Of a stretch of 64,000 bases of DNA, positions 43,211-56,819 are shown piece by piece. Made by a program: the position numbers and the translations under genes. This stretch comes from Mytilus trossulus (lineage: Eukaryota; Mollusca; Bivalvia; Mytilida; Mytilidae): positions 15,763,911 through 15,827,910 of the forward strand of contig NC_086376.1 in the NCBI RefSeq assembly GCF_036588685.1, given 5' to 3'. Every line of letters starts with the position of its first letter. Position 1 is the first letter of the stretch. Under the pieces are notes generated by a model that searched no databases, was not told where the DNA came from, and saw only the letters and a list, made by a program, of their open reading frames with translations.

Positions 43211-44512
43211 ACAAGAGTGCACTTGTTGAAATGTCTTGCCTCTTTACTTACTATTGATATTATGTTAACAGTCCTAAATATAAACCTTTACTACAAATAT
43301 CCCATATATTTAACATAATCCATGAAACTGAGGTCCAAGTCAGCTAAACCAAAATGGAAATACATGTACACCTGCTTACAATCATACCAAACATCAAATA
43401 TACTTTAAATATAGTTGACCTATTGCACATAAGTAACAAACTAAACCATAAAAACTTAACATTGTTCAATGAACCATGAAATGAGGCTAAGTTAGTTGAA
43501 TAATGACAGACAGATATACACCTTGAACCGGCCAATCATTACATGTTTTAAATATAGTTGACTTATTGCATATAGTACTGACAAAAACAAACTAACCCAG
43601 GAAAACTTAAGATTGACAAATAAATCATGAAAATGAGGTCATAGTCAGATGAAAATTGTCAGACAGACATGTACACTTAACAATCATTTCATACACCTAC
43701 AATAGTTTACAAATTGCTAATAGTATTAGAAAAACAGAATCCCAAAAATTTACCTTGAGCAATAAGCCATAAAAATGAGGTCACAGTCAAATAAAACATA
43801 CCAGACTGACATGTACATCGTAAAGTATTTTCATTCACCAAATATAGTTGACCAGTATTAAAACAAGACCAAAACACAAAAACTGAACTTTTTAACTTCT
43901 GAACCATGAAAATAGATGAAGGTCAGATTACATCTGCCAGATGGACATGTACATCTTACAATCATTCCAAACATCAAATATAATATACACATTGCATACA
44001 GTATCAGAAAAACTTAACTATAACCACTGAATCATGAAAATGAGGCCAAGGTCTAATGACACCTGCCAGTTGGACATGTACACCTTACAATCATTCCATA
44101 CACCAAATATAGGAGACCTATTTCATATAGTTCCGAGATATGAACTTAACTTGAAAACTCAACCTCATTCATTTATCAATGATATGAGGTTGAGGTCAAG
44201 TGAAAATTGTCTGACAGACATGAGGACCTTGCAAGGTAAGCACCTATCAAATATAGTTATCCTTTTACTCATAGAGAAATTCAGAATACTAAAAATTTCA
44301 ACTTTTTTTCTGACATGTAGTTGCTGAACCATAAAAATGAGGTCAAGGACAATGTACATACGACAGACGGAAACTTCATAATGTAAGGCATCTATATACA
44401 TAGTATGAAGGATCAAGGATTTCTACCTTCTGAAATATTAACCTTTTAGAGGTTAGCTAACGCTGCCGCCTGATCACTATCCCTGTTCAAGCCTTCTGCA
44501 ACAGACTCAACA
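43211..44512 (+). repeat. Modular dispersed repeat, family B, copy 2
   Basis: Same order as copy 1 (ACAAGAGTGCACTTGTTGAA to CTTCTGCAACAGACTCAACA), more diverged. It lies between the PHD-finger gene and MRPL24. Confidence 0.75.
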
Positions 44513-45394
44513 ATACTATAATAGATATTAAGAATCTGTAAATAACAAAAAGTGTTTACATAATAAAATCTACTAAGAATTCAATAATTAAAAAATCATG
44601 GATTAACTCGATAAGTTAATGATTTACTGCCCTTGAATAATGATTCTATTATCATTATATTTCATTGAAGGTTTTTTTTTGCAGTTACTATTGTACTATT
44701 GTGAAAGGATGTGGATTTTCTATAATTTTTTTATACGTTTTGTAATACATGTACAACTATTTCAAATTAATTTGTCTAGTTTATTCTTGTGCCATGCTGT
44801 TTATACATCATTGCCTTAAGCTAGGGAATGTATTCACATACAAACTCTGCCATATTTTGTAAGTGCTTGTCCCAAGTCAAGAGCATGTAAAATTTAATTG
44901 AACAGGTTGCTGTCTATCATCTTCTTTAGTTACGGTAATGATTTGTAAATAAAACTTTTCTCAGTGCTCGGAGCACAAAAATCATGCTCGATCATGAAAT
45001 CCAACATTTTGATTGGTTGATTTTGGAGTATGAGTACAAAAAACTGACTCGAAAGTTTTATGACTTCAAGGCCTTTGTTAGTCACGTATTATTTTTAATT
45101 TTAATTCATTTATATGTTTTAGGCCTCCATTATAACTAAAACATTCTTGTTGAGGGGCCAGCTGAAGCACAAATTTGGGTGAGGGATTTTTTCACTGTTT
45201 TGAAGACCCATTGGTGGCCTTAGGTTGTTTTTCAATCTTTGGTCAAGTTGTTGTCTCGTTTGACGCATTCCCCATTTCAATTATCATTTTTATTTGATTA
45301 TAATTTCAGTCATTTCATACACCAAATATATAGTTTATCTATTGCTAGTAGTATCTAAGAAACTGACGTTATCACAAAAAAATAATCTTGATGA

Positions 45395-46560
45395 ATGAAC
45401 CAACCATTACAATGAGGTAAAGGTCAGAGGAACACGACAGGATTAACCATAACAATGAGGTAAAGGTCAGAGGAACCTGAAGGGATTTATAAACACAATG
45501 AGGTAACGATCATAGGAACTTGAAGAGATTAACCATTATAATTAGTAAGAGGTAAGAGGAACCTGAACAGATTAACCATTATAATTAAATAAAGGCCAGA
45601 GGAACCTAAAGGGATTAGCCATTATAATGAGATAAAGGTTAGAGGAGCCTGACAGGATTAACCATTATAATGAGAAAAAGGTCAGAGGAACCTGAAGGGA
45701 TTAACCATTACAATGAGGTAAAGGTTAGAGGAACCTGAAGGGATTAACCATTATAATGAGGTAAAGGCAAGAGGAACCTGAAGGGATTAACCATTATAAT
45801 GAGATAAAGGTCAGAGGAACCTGAAGGGATTAACCATTATGATTAGGTAGAGGTTAGAGGAACCTGAAGGGATTTACCATTATAATGAGGTAAAGGTCAG
45901 AGGAATCTGAAGGGATTAATCATTATAATGAGATAAAGGTCAGAGGAACCGGAAGGGATTAACCATTATAATGAGATAAAGGTCAGAGGAACCGGAAGGG
46001 ATTAACCATTTTAATGAGATAAAGGTCAGAGGAACCTGAAGGGATTAACCATTATAATGAGGTAAAGGTCTGAGGAACCTAAAGGGATTAACCATTATAA
46101 TGAGGCAAAGGTTTGAGGAACCTGAAGGGATTAACCATTATGATTAGGTAAAGGTCAGAGGAACCTAAAGGGATTAACCATTATAATGAGGCAAAGGTTT
46201 GAGGAACCTGAAGGGATTAACCATTATGATTAGGTAAAGGTCAGAGGAACATGAAGGGATTAACCATTATAATGAGGCAAAGGTCTGAGGAACCTGAAGG
46301 GATTAACCATTATGATTATGTAGAGGTTAGAGGAACCTGGAGGGATTAACCATCATAATTAGATAAAGGAACCTGAAGGGATTAACCATTATAATGAGAA
46401 AAAGGTCAGAGGAACCTGAAGGGATTAACCATTATAATAAGGTAAAGGTTAAAGGAACCTGAAGGGATTAACCATTATAATGAGGTTAAGGTCAGAGGAA
46501 CCTAAATGGATGAACCATTATAATGAGGTCAAGGTTAGAGGAACCTGAAGGGAATAACCA
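45395..46560 (+). repeat. 43-bp minisatellite, about 27 copies
   Basis: Consensus pieces GAACCTGAAGGGATTAACCA and TTATAATGAGGTAAAGGTCA repeat with a 43-bp period. The first units grade into sequence typical of family B (ACCAACCATTACAATGAGGT), so the array probably grew from a family B module. It lies about 240 bp beyond the MRPL24 stop. Confidence 0.93.
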
Positions 46561-46797
46561 TTAGAGGTGAGCATGGGATCAATGACTATTGTTAACACAA
46601 AAAAGCAGTACTTCATCTTTCGATTTATATCTTCTATTCTCACTTTTTAAACAGAACACTACAATTACATTAGTTTAAACTAAATTTTTATTTTTAATTG
46701 TCAACTTCAATAATTTTCCACTTTTTGTCCATTCCTTCGGCGGAACTGTTGGTATTTTTTTCAATCCAATAATTATCACTTTGAGGAACAGTTATAC

Positions 46798-49772
46798 TCA
46801 GTACCAATAAGTCTTTCCTGGTTTACGATCCTCTTTGATACCCATTTGATCAAAAATGTCTTGTTCAAATGATTTTAATGATGGCTCAAATGTTACTCTT
46901 TGTAATTCCTCTTTATTGGTATCCTTATCCCCATCTAAAACACAATAAAATTAATGATGAGGTTGTTGTTTTGCCATCATATATTAAATATTCTTTTTTT
47001 CAATTCAAAATCTAGTATATCCAGTATTATCTAATATTAAAATTTTATAGTGATATAAATCATTTTTTTGTTCAGTGTATTTCTAAGTTGTAATGTTACA
47101 CTACTATTTCAGGTTAGAGTGAAGGTTTGTGCCTGTAAAAATGTTTACACCTGCTGCATTTACTGCAGCTGTTCTTAGTCATGAACCTGTGATTCAGTGG
47201 TCGTCATTTGTTGAAAATAAGTGTTTCTCATTTTTATTTTTTTACAAAAGATAAGATTGTTGGTTTTTCTGTTTGAATTGTTTTACACTAGTCTTTTTGG
47301 GTCCCTTTATAGCTTGCTGTTCTATGTGAGCCAAGATTTTGTGTTGAAGACTGTAAGGTACTTTGACTTATAACTGATTTTTACACATTATGACTAGGAT
47401 TGTTTCTCATCTAATACCACATCTAATTCTTTTTATGACTTTGAATGTTTTGATTTTTTTAACTAGTAAAAAATAAATTAAACTAACTTTCAATTGATTT
47501 TTTTAACAAACAAAAAAATCAACTTTACACTTCCTACCTTTGTAACTACTGATTTGAGTAAAGTCATCATAATAATCTTCTGCAGCAGCTGGAAGAGGTA
47601 AAATACGACCAGATCTGACAGATACCCGGACTTTATTGCCATCCTCTGTGTACTTCCATTCTATATCTGTTGGTTCACTGGTAATTAAAACATTTCATTA
47701 GTTTTATACTTGTATACAATTCCAAATACCTAAACATCCATCAAACTATGGCATGTTACAAATAAATTAATTGATTGTTGGTGTTTTAACGCCACTTTTA
47801 AGCACAATTTTTTGGCTATTTTGTGGTGGCTAGTTTTTATTGGTGGAGGAAGCTGGATTGCCCAGAATAAAGCGCTGACCTTCAGGGCTGATAGAACTTC
47901 ACCTAATGAACATTTTTATCCCATGTCAGATTTGCTCTATTAAAATACTTTACTTTTTGAGATATAAGCCAAAAACTGCATTTTGCCCTTATGTTCTATT
48001 TTCAGCCATGGTGGCCATGTATTTTGACAAAACAGTAAATAAAACACAAACTTTATTTTGGATACCCTAAGGATCATTCAGCTTAAGTTTGGTTGAAATT
48101 GGTTAAGTAGTTTCAGAGGAGAAGATGTTTGAAATACACCAGACATACAAAAAAGGACGACAGATAACGATGGACGCCAAGTGATGGCAAAAGCTTACCA
48201 ATTTACTAGTATCACAGAAACATAAATTATCAGTGTTGTATGAAAATGATGTCATTATTAGATGAGCTATGTCAGACAACCTTAGCCAAAAAACCAAATA
48301 TAGTATTCTTATTGCTTATTGTTACTGCAAAACAGGAGGTTAATTAGGGATTGATGTTCTTAGGAAACATGAATTCATGCATTGTTGTATAATAATTAGA
48401 CAGCTGGAAGTCTAATGTTTTCAGGGACAACTGAGTTCTGTGGAATCATTTATTTTCATAGGTACTAATTTTCATGGATTGAGGAAAAATCATGGTTTTC
48501 TAAAATTCTGCATATAATCATACAGCAAATGTGCAATTCACTGGTAGTTTAAATTCTTGGTTTTCCTGTACCCAAAAACCAACAAAAATGGTATCCAATG
48601 AATTATAATGAATTCACAGTATCTAATAGGTTGATCACAGGACTTACTTATCAGCAGGATCCACTAGTCTGACTTCTGATGTTACAAGTAATGGCTTTTC
48701 TGTCTTTTTCAAAAGAGGTTGGCCTTCAAATTCCTCTTCAAGTTTATATTCCTAAATCAAAAGATAATATATTAAACAATGTATGTATTGTCAATGTATA
48801 TTTGTTCCACCTAACAGAAGTTCCAATGGAAACTTTGTTATAAACATTGTCATAATTTCTATTCCTGTTGGAACAAATATTCTATACCAATTATTCCGTT
48901 AAGAACACATACTGTAATATCATTCCTGTGGAAATAATATTCCAGAATATTTTTTCCTTTTGGAACTTATATTATGAAGAAACTTCTATTCCGTGACACC
49001 ATTACCAAATTTTAATATTTTTACACATCATTTGAAATTTTAAAAAGGGCTATTGAAAAATTGCTATGTGTTGAAATCAGATTTTCTCCAGTAGGAATAA
49101 AACCACTAATTCATAGCCTCATTACTTTCTATGTTTAATTTTACAATATCAAGCATTTACTGCTATTTTATCTCAAGTCTCAAGTTGTATCATGTTAAAA
49201 CTATAACTTATCCTGACTTATGATGAAAAATTCAACATACCCCTTAATTTCACATTAGAGCAAACCGGATCCTGGAAGTTTGGTAGAACAAAAAACAGGT
49301 AAGTTTTATCTGAGCAACAGGGCAAATATGTCCTATTCTGATTTCATGTATTTTTATTACTATTCAAAAGAATATTTAAAAAAAGGGTTTTACAGTGATC
49401 TGTAACTTTATAGCTATGATCTCATCCTCCTCCTCTCTTGGTTGAACCATGGAAGTAATATCTAAATATAACTTCCATGGTTGAACCATAGTTATCAATT
49501 ATTGTATAAACCTAACAATGTAATGTTTATTTCTTCAGCAAAATCCATCATGGGATCTTAAATCATAGTTCAGTATGAATCCTTCAGGTTTTTAGTACGA
49601 CTTGATGAATTACAAGTACATGCAATTTTTGTATTGCCTTTTGACAGTATATAAAACCAGCTTAATGGATTCTTACACAATTAAGTCCCTCCACATAGCA
49701 CCAGTTTCTTTCCTTGATGATGAAATTAACCAGACCATGTCTTCCTTTGTCCTTACCAATTAACACCTGTAC
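46798..49772 (-). CDS. MRPL24: Mitochondrial ribosomal protein L24 (uL24m), last four coding exons
   Basis: Component of the large mitochondrial ribosomal subunit. Exons 49677-49772, 48648-48751, 47538-47677 and 46798-46934 join in phase to 158 codons plus stop. The KOW region reads [20 protein letters not shown] with NWCYVEGLN. Next come [29 protein letters not shown] and [10 protein letters not shown], then the end [15 protein letters not shown], which matches the family C-terminus. The human protein has about 216 residues, so about 55-60 N-terminal residues, including the presequence and the usual W-x-F-x-G-D segment, are missing. A weak candidate first exon is 51871-51900 (MLTKEWHNIQ, phase 0, stop just upstream), but it does not resemble the family. 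Confidence 0.9.
47900..48200 (+). repeat. Divergent single module related to family A
   Basis: Shares TAAGCCAAAAACTGCATTTT, GTTCTATTTTCAGCCATGGT and GTAGTTTCAGAGGAGAAGAT with family A. It lies in the MRPL24 intron between 47678 and 48647. Confidence 0.65.
48800..49020. repeat. Degenerate GGAA/TTCC-rich repeat in an MRPL24 intron
   Basis: Words such as GTTCCAATGGAA, CCTGTTGGAACAAATATTC, CCTGTGGAAATAATATTCC and CCTTTTGGAAC recur at irregular spacing in both orientations. No further identity. Confidence 0.35.
49438..49490. repeat. Small inverted repeat
   Basis: TTGAACCATGGAAGT (49440) and ACTTCCATGGTTGAA (49471) pair with a spacer of about 16 bp. Confidence 0.6.
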
Positions 49773-50159
49773 CTGAAACAAAATGTTATAATATTATTAA
49801 AATTCTCAACTTTTCAAAGTATAATTTTTTTTCAAAGTATAATCTTCAATTCAGGTTAAATGAAATTTCCTAAGTCATTTACATTGCTGAAAAGCTTGAT
49901 ACTTGAATTCAATATGTTATTTGCAATCATTTAATCCAAATGCAGAAAAAACTCTTTTAGAAATTATTATTAAAATTTGAAAGGTTTCCCAAGTCTAGCC
50001 TATTCTGTGATTAAGTCTAAAGCTGACCAACCATATTGCACCTTTTAACAATCAATAGGATCAGAACAATATGAAAAGAATATGTTCTAGAACGGTTTAA
50101 AAGGCTGAAAATGTAGTACATAGAAAATTATAACTGTAAATTAATTGCAATTGTCTAAC

Positions 50160-50360
50160 TTAGAGGGTGATTGTTAAAACAAGAGGCACCAAGGAAACTG
50201 AAACACTTACCATACAACAATATAAGACATATCATGATTGGTGGTTGCCTGATGTCCAGTGGCAAATGTTTCATGCATTTTTAGGACAATATGACCCAGA
50301 GGCAGTGATCTTTTACCCACTAAGAAAGATTATAGCCAGTGTTTTGTACAATTTCTAGTT
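50160..50360 (+). repeat. Repeated open fragment of unknown origin
   Basis: A 63-codon frame contains YHDWWLPDVQWQMFHAFLGQ. The underlying DNA GATTGGTGGTTGCC with GTCCAGTGGCAAATGTTTCA recurs at about 60145-60195 in a shorter, broken copy. I take it as part of a dispersed element, not a gene. Confidence 0.4.
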
Positions 50361-51289
50361 GGGCCAACAAATATTCCAATCATCAATTAAAAGTTTCTGA
50401 ACATTATATATGCAGTGGTGGATCCAGAACTTTTCATAAGGGGGCCAGCTGACTGACCTAAGGGTAGTGACCTCTCAAGTCATGCTTCAGTGATTCCCTA
50501 TATAATCAACCAAATTTTTCCCACGAAAAAGGGGGGGGGGATATGCCTTACAGTTTCAGAAGCAGAAAATATGCAGATCAGAATCTCAGATTCACATTGA
50601 TGCCAATGGCATCCACATAAGGATCATCTATGGAGAACTGTCCAAATTTAATTCTTAGGTTTGGCTTAAATTGGATGAAAAGTTTTAGAAGACATAAAGA
50701 AAAGAATTTCCTTGGGATTTCTAAAGGTACAATGCCACCTGATCAAGGAACATTGGTCAAGTTTTTTCCCCAATTTTTTTCTCATAATTTTGCATAAAAA
50801 ATATCTCTCTAAATGACTTAATTACGTACAGTGAGACATGCTAAAAACAATATCTAAGCATACTAGATTAATTATAGGAATGTGCATCCAATATATACCT
50901 CTAGTGATCAGCTACAAGACTAATGTAACTATCTTAATGAACTGATTGTTATCTTCATTTTGGGGATTCTTTCATTGCATATATATGTAACAAATATGTA
51001 AAATAGCACTAGTTCTTAGTTCTGCTTAGTGGGACAAACTTGACATACAATTGCCCTGTAAAATTTAAACTTTAAGTATCATTTAAGCATCTTTTTTGGT
51101 AGTTACAGAATTGAGGAAAATATTTGATTTCATGGCTTTGCAAATTAAAAGTCTGCATACCAGCATGTGGATTAATTTTTCATTGTTGCATGACATTTAA
51201 ATTTGGTGTCCAACTCATAAAATCTATGAAAATCAATACACACAAATAATAATGAATAAAAGGAAATAGACAAAAAAGCTGGTAAAAAT

Positions 51290-51785
51290 TGTTATTTAAA
51301 GGCAATTACTCGAATAAGGAGTCATCTGATGATTTCAAACATTTGACTTATTTGTAGATCTAGTCTTGCTGATCATATTTGCTATTTATGGTTACTATTT
51401 TTCAAGATAATGGGCAGAAATTAACAAGAAAAACTAGTACATATTGTCATTTTTAGGTAACAACTCCAAAAAGAAGTTGTATGACAGTTTTAATGTAATG
51501 GACAGTACATAGCTCTCAACATTCTATACATTTCTGCTATGTCAGATTTTTGTTATGTGGTTTTCGAAGTTAATAGACAAAACTTACGTTCAACATCATG
51601 TTCATTTTTAAGATATGTCGTCCATGTGGGTTGGCAGACAAGCTAAACCAGGCACACTTTTTAAATGAGGCATCTCAATGATGATTTGGTAAAATTTGGC
51701 TAAGTAGTTTCAGAGGCAAGAAATGGGACGACAGCAGACAACAAGTGATGAGAAAAGTTCACTTTGCCTTTAGTTTAGGTGAGCT
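51290..51785 (+). repeat. Divergent repeat related to family A
   Basis: It shares TTTGACTTATTTGTAGATCT, AGTAGTTTCAGAGGCAAG and the end AAGTGATGAGAAAAGTTCAC plus TAGGTGAGCT with family A, but the middle is unlike it. Confidence 0.5.
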
Positions 51786-52377
51786 GACAATTGATGTTAA
51801 TTAAATGTGAAATAAGCTTCAGCAAGTAAATTGAAATACTTCCCTGTCTCGTTACTGGCATTCAGCTTACCTGTATATTATGCCATTCTTTTGTCAACAT
51901 CAATCAGACAATGACACAAATAGCATATTTTTACTGATGATAGAGAATACACAATTGCTGAAAAAGTTGTCTTACATTATTGTATTAGAATCTAGCATTT
52001 TATACATACCTGATGTTTATTATAAAATTAACATGAATGATTGATACAAGTTAATTCATTTAGGCCATTTCAATCTTTGACATTACCCCAAAGTTAAGTG
52101 TAATCCAACATTTGTATTAAAATTCCATAAAAATAATGTAAACCATTTAAGGAATCGCATTAAAAGAAGATTAAAAAAAAAACAAAGGAGTATGTTCGAT
52201 AAGGTACTAAAATGGCCCCCTTTTTTAGCGTAAATTTCAAATTCTGATTTATCAACCAATATCATGATAAATTATAGCTAATACATTGACTATCTAGGAT
52301 ATAAACCATTTTGTTGAAAATTTTACGTTTCTGCGTTTCATTATAACGTCACAAGTTGTACTCATATTGATTTTTTA

Positions 52378-53150
52378 CGAAAAAATTTGTAAGGGTTCCG
52401 CGGAACCCAGTGTCTCGCCTATTTTTGCTGTAAATTGCAGGCTCAACAACAATGAGGAAAAAAATCAATAAAAATATTCCTCTTGTTACTATTTTATGAT
52501 TGTAAGAAAATCTAAGTCCATTTAAAAGTAAATTACAGAAAAAACTGAGTAATTGTTTTACAAACTTTACTTCTGGATACAATCTTATGATCATAAATAA
52601 GCTTCTGTCCATGTTTGGTACAAACCCAGGATAGTTTAAGAAAGTTATTAAAATTTTAAAAACTTTAACCACAGAGTGAATGTAATGGTTCCCCGCAGAA
52701 AAACTAAGTCCATTTAAAAGTAAAATATGGAAAAAATGGATTTATTTATTTACAAAATTTACTTCTGGATACTATCTTATGATCATAAACAAGCTTCTGT
52801 CAAAGTTTGGTACAAACCCAGGATAGTTGGAGAAAGATATTAAAATTCTAAAAACTTTAACCACAGAGTGAATGTGTTGTTTCCCCGCAGAAAAAACTAA
52901 GTCCATTTATAGTAAAATACGGAAAAAATGGAATTTTATTTTTACAAAATTTACTTCTGGATACTATCTTATGATCATAAACAAGCTTCAATCAAAGTTT
53001 GGTAGAAATCCAGTATAGTTTAAGAAAGTTATTAAAATTTCAAAAACTTTAACCACAGAGTGAATATTTGTTGACGCCGCTGACGACGCCGACAGAATGT
53101 AGGATCGCTTAGTCTCTCTTTTTCGACTAAAGTCGAAAGGCTCGACAAAA
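52378..53150 (+). repeat. Modular dispersed repeat, family C
   Basis: Opens with the palindrome GGGTTCCGCGGAACCC (52393-52408) and ends AGTCGAAAGGCTCGACAAAA. Inside, a unit of about 192 bp starting AAGTCCATTTA recurs at 52514, 52706 and 52899. Confidence 0.8.
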
Positions 53151-53929
53151 ATCAATGAAAATGGGTAAATTTCCATAGATTATTGGACTGGAACATAGAG
53201 CGCATATGTCGACAACAAAGATCTTTTAAAATAATGTTTGTGAAGACATTTCGCATGTCTTATTTGAATCTTAAGCTTGTCAACGCCTGCGCTCTATATT
53301 TCCTGGTCCTTTATTTGGTTGAAATCTAGCTGATTTTGTCAAATTTCACCAAAATCCCTTATATTGACCTTTTTTGGATGTAAAAATCAACGTGTTAGAA
53401 TTAAACTTTGACAAAAACAGTTCTGTTTAACTTTCTAGCATGTCCTTAGGGCAACTTGAAACATTTATTGTCTTGTAACTTTGAACTTTATAATTGGGGC
53501 CAAATATGGCCCTTACCGAACTTACTCCTTTTGGGCTACCATAAGAAGTTTCAGACCTTTCAACATGTTGAATATCATACAAAATCAACAGATGTTTTTT
53601 CCCCCAATGTTATAACAATTGTTAACCTGTAACATGCACACATTCAATTCTATTTGAAGGTATAAATAAAATGTAATGCTTTTTTCATTGTAGGAATGGC
53701 ATGAATGGGATGGTCTATTCAGAATTTGCTGTTCCAGGATGCAGCTTTGGAGCAGTATATTTTTGCTCACATCTTTCATATTTGGCAAATTGTCATGCAA
53801 GAAGTCAGTTCCATTTTAATTTCAAGAAAACTGTTCCAATAATATACATGTAAAATCCCAAAATTGCTAATGTGGATCTCGTGTTAATTTTAAAAATGTT
53901 ATATAAAGTCAGAAACAGATGTTTAGTAG

Positions 53930-54145
53930 TTGGTTTTTTTTATGTAGTTCATAAGTGTTTCTCGTTTCTCATTTTTTTTTTATATAAATTTGACCTTTAA
54001 TTTGGTTTTCCCATTTGAATAGTTTTACACTAGTCATTTTTGGGGCCCTTTATAGTTTACTATTTGGTGTGAGCCAAGGCTCCATGTTGAAGATTGTTCT
54101 TTGACCTGGAGAGTTGTCTCATTGGCACTTATACCACATCTTCTT
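53930..54145 (+). repeat. Family F dispersed repeat fragment
   Basis: Contains GGGGCCCTTTATAGTTTACT and ATTGGCACTTATACCACATC, a diverged relative of 30590-31012. Confidence 0.6.
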
Positions 54146-54540
54146 ATATCTATATACATACCCCTCCCAACATGACAAATCTCTTATGCTTTTTTTTTGT
54201 AATCATGATCAATCTCCACATTTTTATATGATTTTTGTCCGATTCCTTCTCCTTTTTATGAATAGATTTCATTCATATTTAGGTAAATTTGTTCACACCC
54301 TGAATCAGCTGGTAATATTACACACCCGGCACAGCCAACAATAAAGTAAAATTATAAATACATGTCATGTGCACAGGCATGTGTATGCATTGTAAAATAC
54401 AGAAGAAAAAAAGCTGTTCATTTTAATTACTTTAATATGATGTAGTTAATCCAAAATATGTTATAGAAAATGTAAAGCTAAAGTTTCAATAAAAAAACTA
54501 CCAAATTAACCAAACATTTTTTATGATTAAACTGTATAAC

Positions 54541-56819
54541 TAGAGGCTCTAAAGAGCCTGTGTCGCTCACCTTGGTCTATGTGCATATTAAACAAAGGAC
54601 ACAAATGGATTCATGACAAAATTGTATTTTGGTGATGGTGATGTGTTTGAAGTTCTTACTTTACTGAACGATTTTGCTTCTTACAATTATATCTATCATG
54701 AACTTTGCCCATTAGTAACAGAGAACTATATTTGGTAAAAATTTACATAAATTTACCAAATTAATGAAAATTGTTAAAAATTGACTATAAAGGGCAATAA
54801 CTCCTTAAGGGGTCAATTGACCATTTAGGTCATGTTGACTTATTTGTAGATCTTACTTTGCTGAACATTATTGCTGTTTACAGTTTATCGCTATCTATAA
54901 TAGTATTCAAGATAACCAAAAACGGCAAAATTTCTTTAAAAATTACCAATTGGAGGGCAGCAACCCAACAACCAGTTGTCCAATTCATCTGAAAAATTCA
55001 GGGCAGATAGATATTGACTTGATTAACAATTTCACTTCTTGTCAGATTTGCTCTAGATGCTTTGGTTTCATAGTTATAAGCAAAAAACTGCATTTTACCC
55101 CTATGTTCTATTTTTAGCCGTGGCGGCCATCTTGGTTGAATGGCCAGGTCATCGGACACATTTTTCAAACTAGATACCCCAAAGATGATTGTGGCCTAGT
55201 AGTTTCAGTGGAGATTTTGTAAAAGATTACTTAGATTTATGAAAAATAGTTAAAGATTGACCATAAAGGGCAATAACTCCTAAAGGGGTCAACTGACCAT
55301 TTTGGTCATGTTGACTTATTTGTAGATCTTACTTTGCTGAACATTATTGCTGTTTACAATTTATCTCTATCTATAATAATATTCAAGATAATAACCAAAA
55401 ACAGCAAAATTTCCTCAAAATTACCAATTCAGGGGCAGCAACCCAACAACCGATTGACCGATTCATCTGAAAATTTCAGGGCAGATAGTGCTTATCCTGC
55501 TAAATATTTTTATCCCATGTCAGATTTCCTCAAAATGCTTTGGTTTTTGAGTTATAAGCCAAAAACTGCATTTTACCCCTATGTTCTATTTTTAGCGGTG
55601 GCGGCCATCTTGGTCGGTTGACCAGGTCACGCCACACATTTTTTAAACTGGATACCCCAAAGATGATTGTGGCCAAGTTTGGATTAATTTGGCCCAGTAG
55701 TTTCAGAGGAGAAGATTTTTGTAAAAGATTACTTTAATTTACGAAAAATGGTTAAAAATTGACTATAAAGGGCAATAACTCCTAAACGGGTCAACTGACT
55801 ATTTTGGTCATGTTGACTTATTTGTAGATCTTACTTTGCTGAACATTATTGCTGTTTACAGTTTATCTCTATCTATAATAATATTCAAGATAATAACCAA
55901 AAACAGCAAAATTTCCTCAAAATTACCAATTCAGGGGCAGCAACCCAACAACCGATTGACCGATTCATCTGAAAATTTTAGGGCAGATAGTTCTTGACCT
56001 GATAAACATTTTTATCCCATGTCAGATTTCCTCAAAATGCTTTGGTTTTTGAGTTATAAGCCAAAAACTGCATTTTACCCCTTTGTTCTATTTTTAGCCG
56101 TGGCGGCCATCTTGGTTGGTTGACCAGGTCACGCCACACATTTTTTAAACTAGATACCCCAAAGATGATTGTGGCCAAGTTTGGATTAATTTGGCCAAGT
56201 AGTTTCAGAGGAGAAGATTTTTGTAAAAGATTACTTTAATTAACGAAAAATGGTTAAAAATTTACTATAAAGGGCAATAACTCCTAAAGGGGTCATTTGA
56301 CCATTTTGGTCATGTTGACTTATTTGTAGATCTTACTTTGCTGAACATTATTGCTGTTTACAGTTTATCTCTAACTATAATAATATTCAAGATAATAACC
56401 AAAAACAGCAAAATTTCTTCAAAATTACCAATTCAGGGGCAGCAACCCAACAACCGATTGACCGATTCATCTGAAAATTTCAGGGCAGATAGATCTTGAC
56501 CTGATAAACATTTTTACCCCATGTCAGACTTGCTCTAAATGCTTTGGTTTTTGAGTTATAAGCCAAAAACTGCATTTTACCCCTATGTTCTATTTTTAGC
56601 CGTGGCGGCCATCTTGGTTGGTTGACCGGGTCACGCCACACATTTTTTAAACTAGATACCCCAATGATGATTGTGGCCAAGTTTGGTTTGATTTGGCCCA
56701 GTAGTTTCAGAGGAGAAGATTTTTGTAAAAGTTAACGACGACGGACGACGACCGATGACGACGGACGACAAGTGATGAGAAAAGCTCACTTGGCCCTTCG
56801 AGCCAGGTGAGCTAAAAAA
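54541..56819 (+). repeat. Modular dispersed repeat, family A, four modules
   Basis: Same ends as the copy at 8201-9460 (TAGAGGCTCTAAAGAGCCTG to GAGCCAGGTGAGCTAAAAAA). The internal modules start at about 54773, 55249, 55751 and 56253, so the spacing is 476, 502 and 502 bp. Short open frames across it are readings of the repeat. Confidence 0.85.

Larger units (their letters stand above)
42124..46797. other. Intergenic region between the PHD-finger gene and MRPL24
   Basis: It holds the PHD-gene 3' UTR with a candidate AATAAA at 42641-42646, repeat family B copy 2, and a diverged dispersed repeat (about 44820-45300). The 43-bp minisatellite and the MRPL24 3' end follow. No further gene seen. Confidence 0.6.

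Noticed and set aside
44034-44416. Frames on both strands of about 83-97 codons
   Set aside because: Both are readings of family B repeat modules.
51871-51900. MLTKEWHNIQ exon as the MRPL24 start
   Set aside because: Phase fits and a donor follows, but it lacks a presequence and the conserved N-terminal segment; kept only as a weak candidate.
55334-55621. 95-codon frame
   Set aside because: Lies entirely in family A repeat modules.
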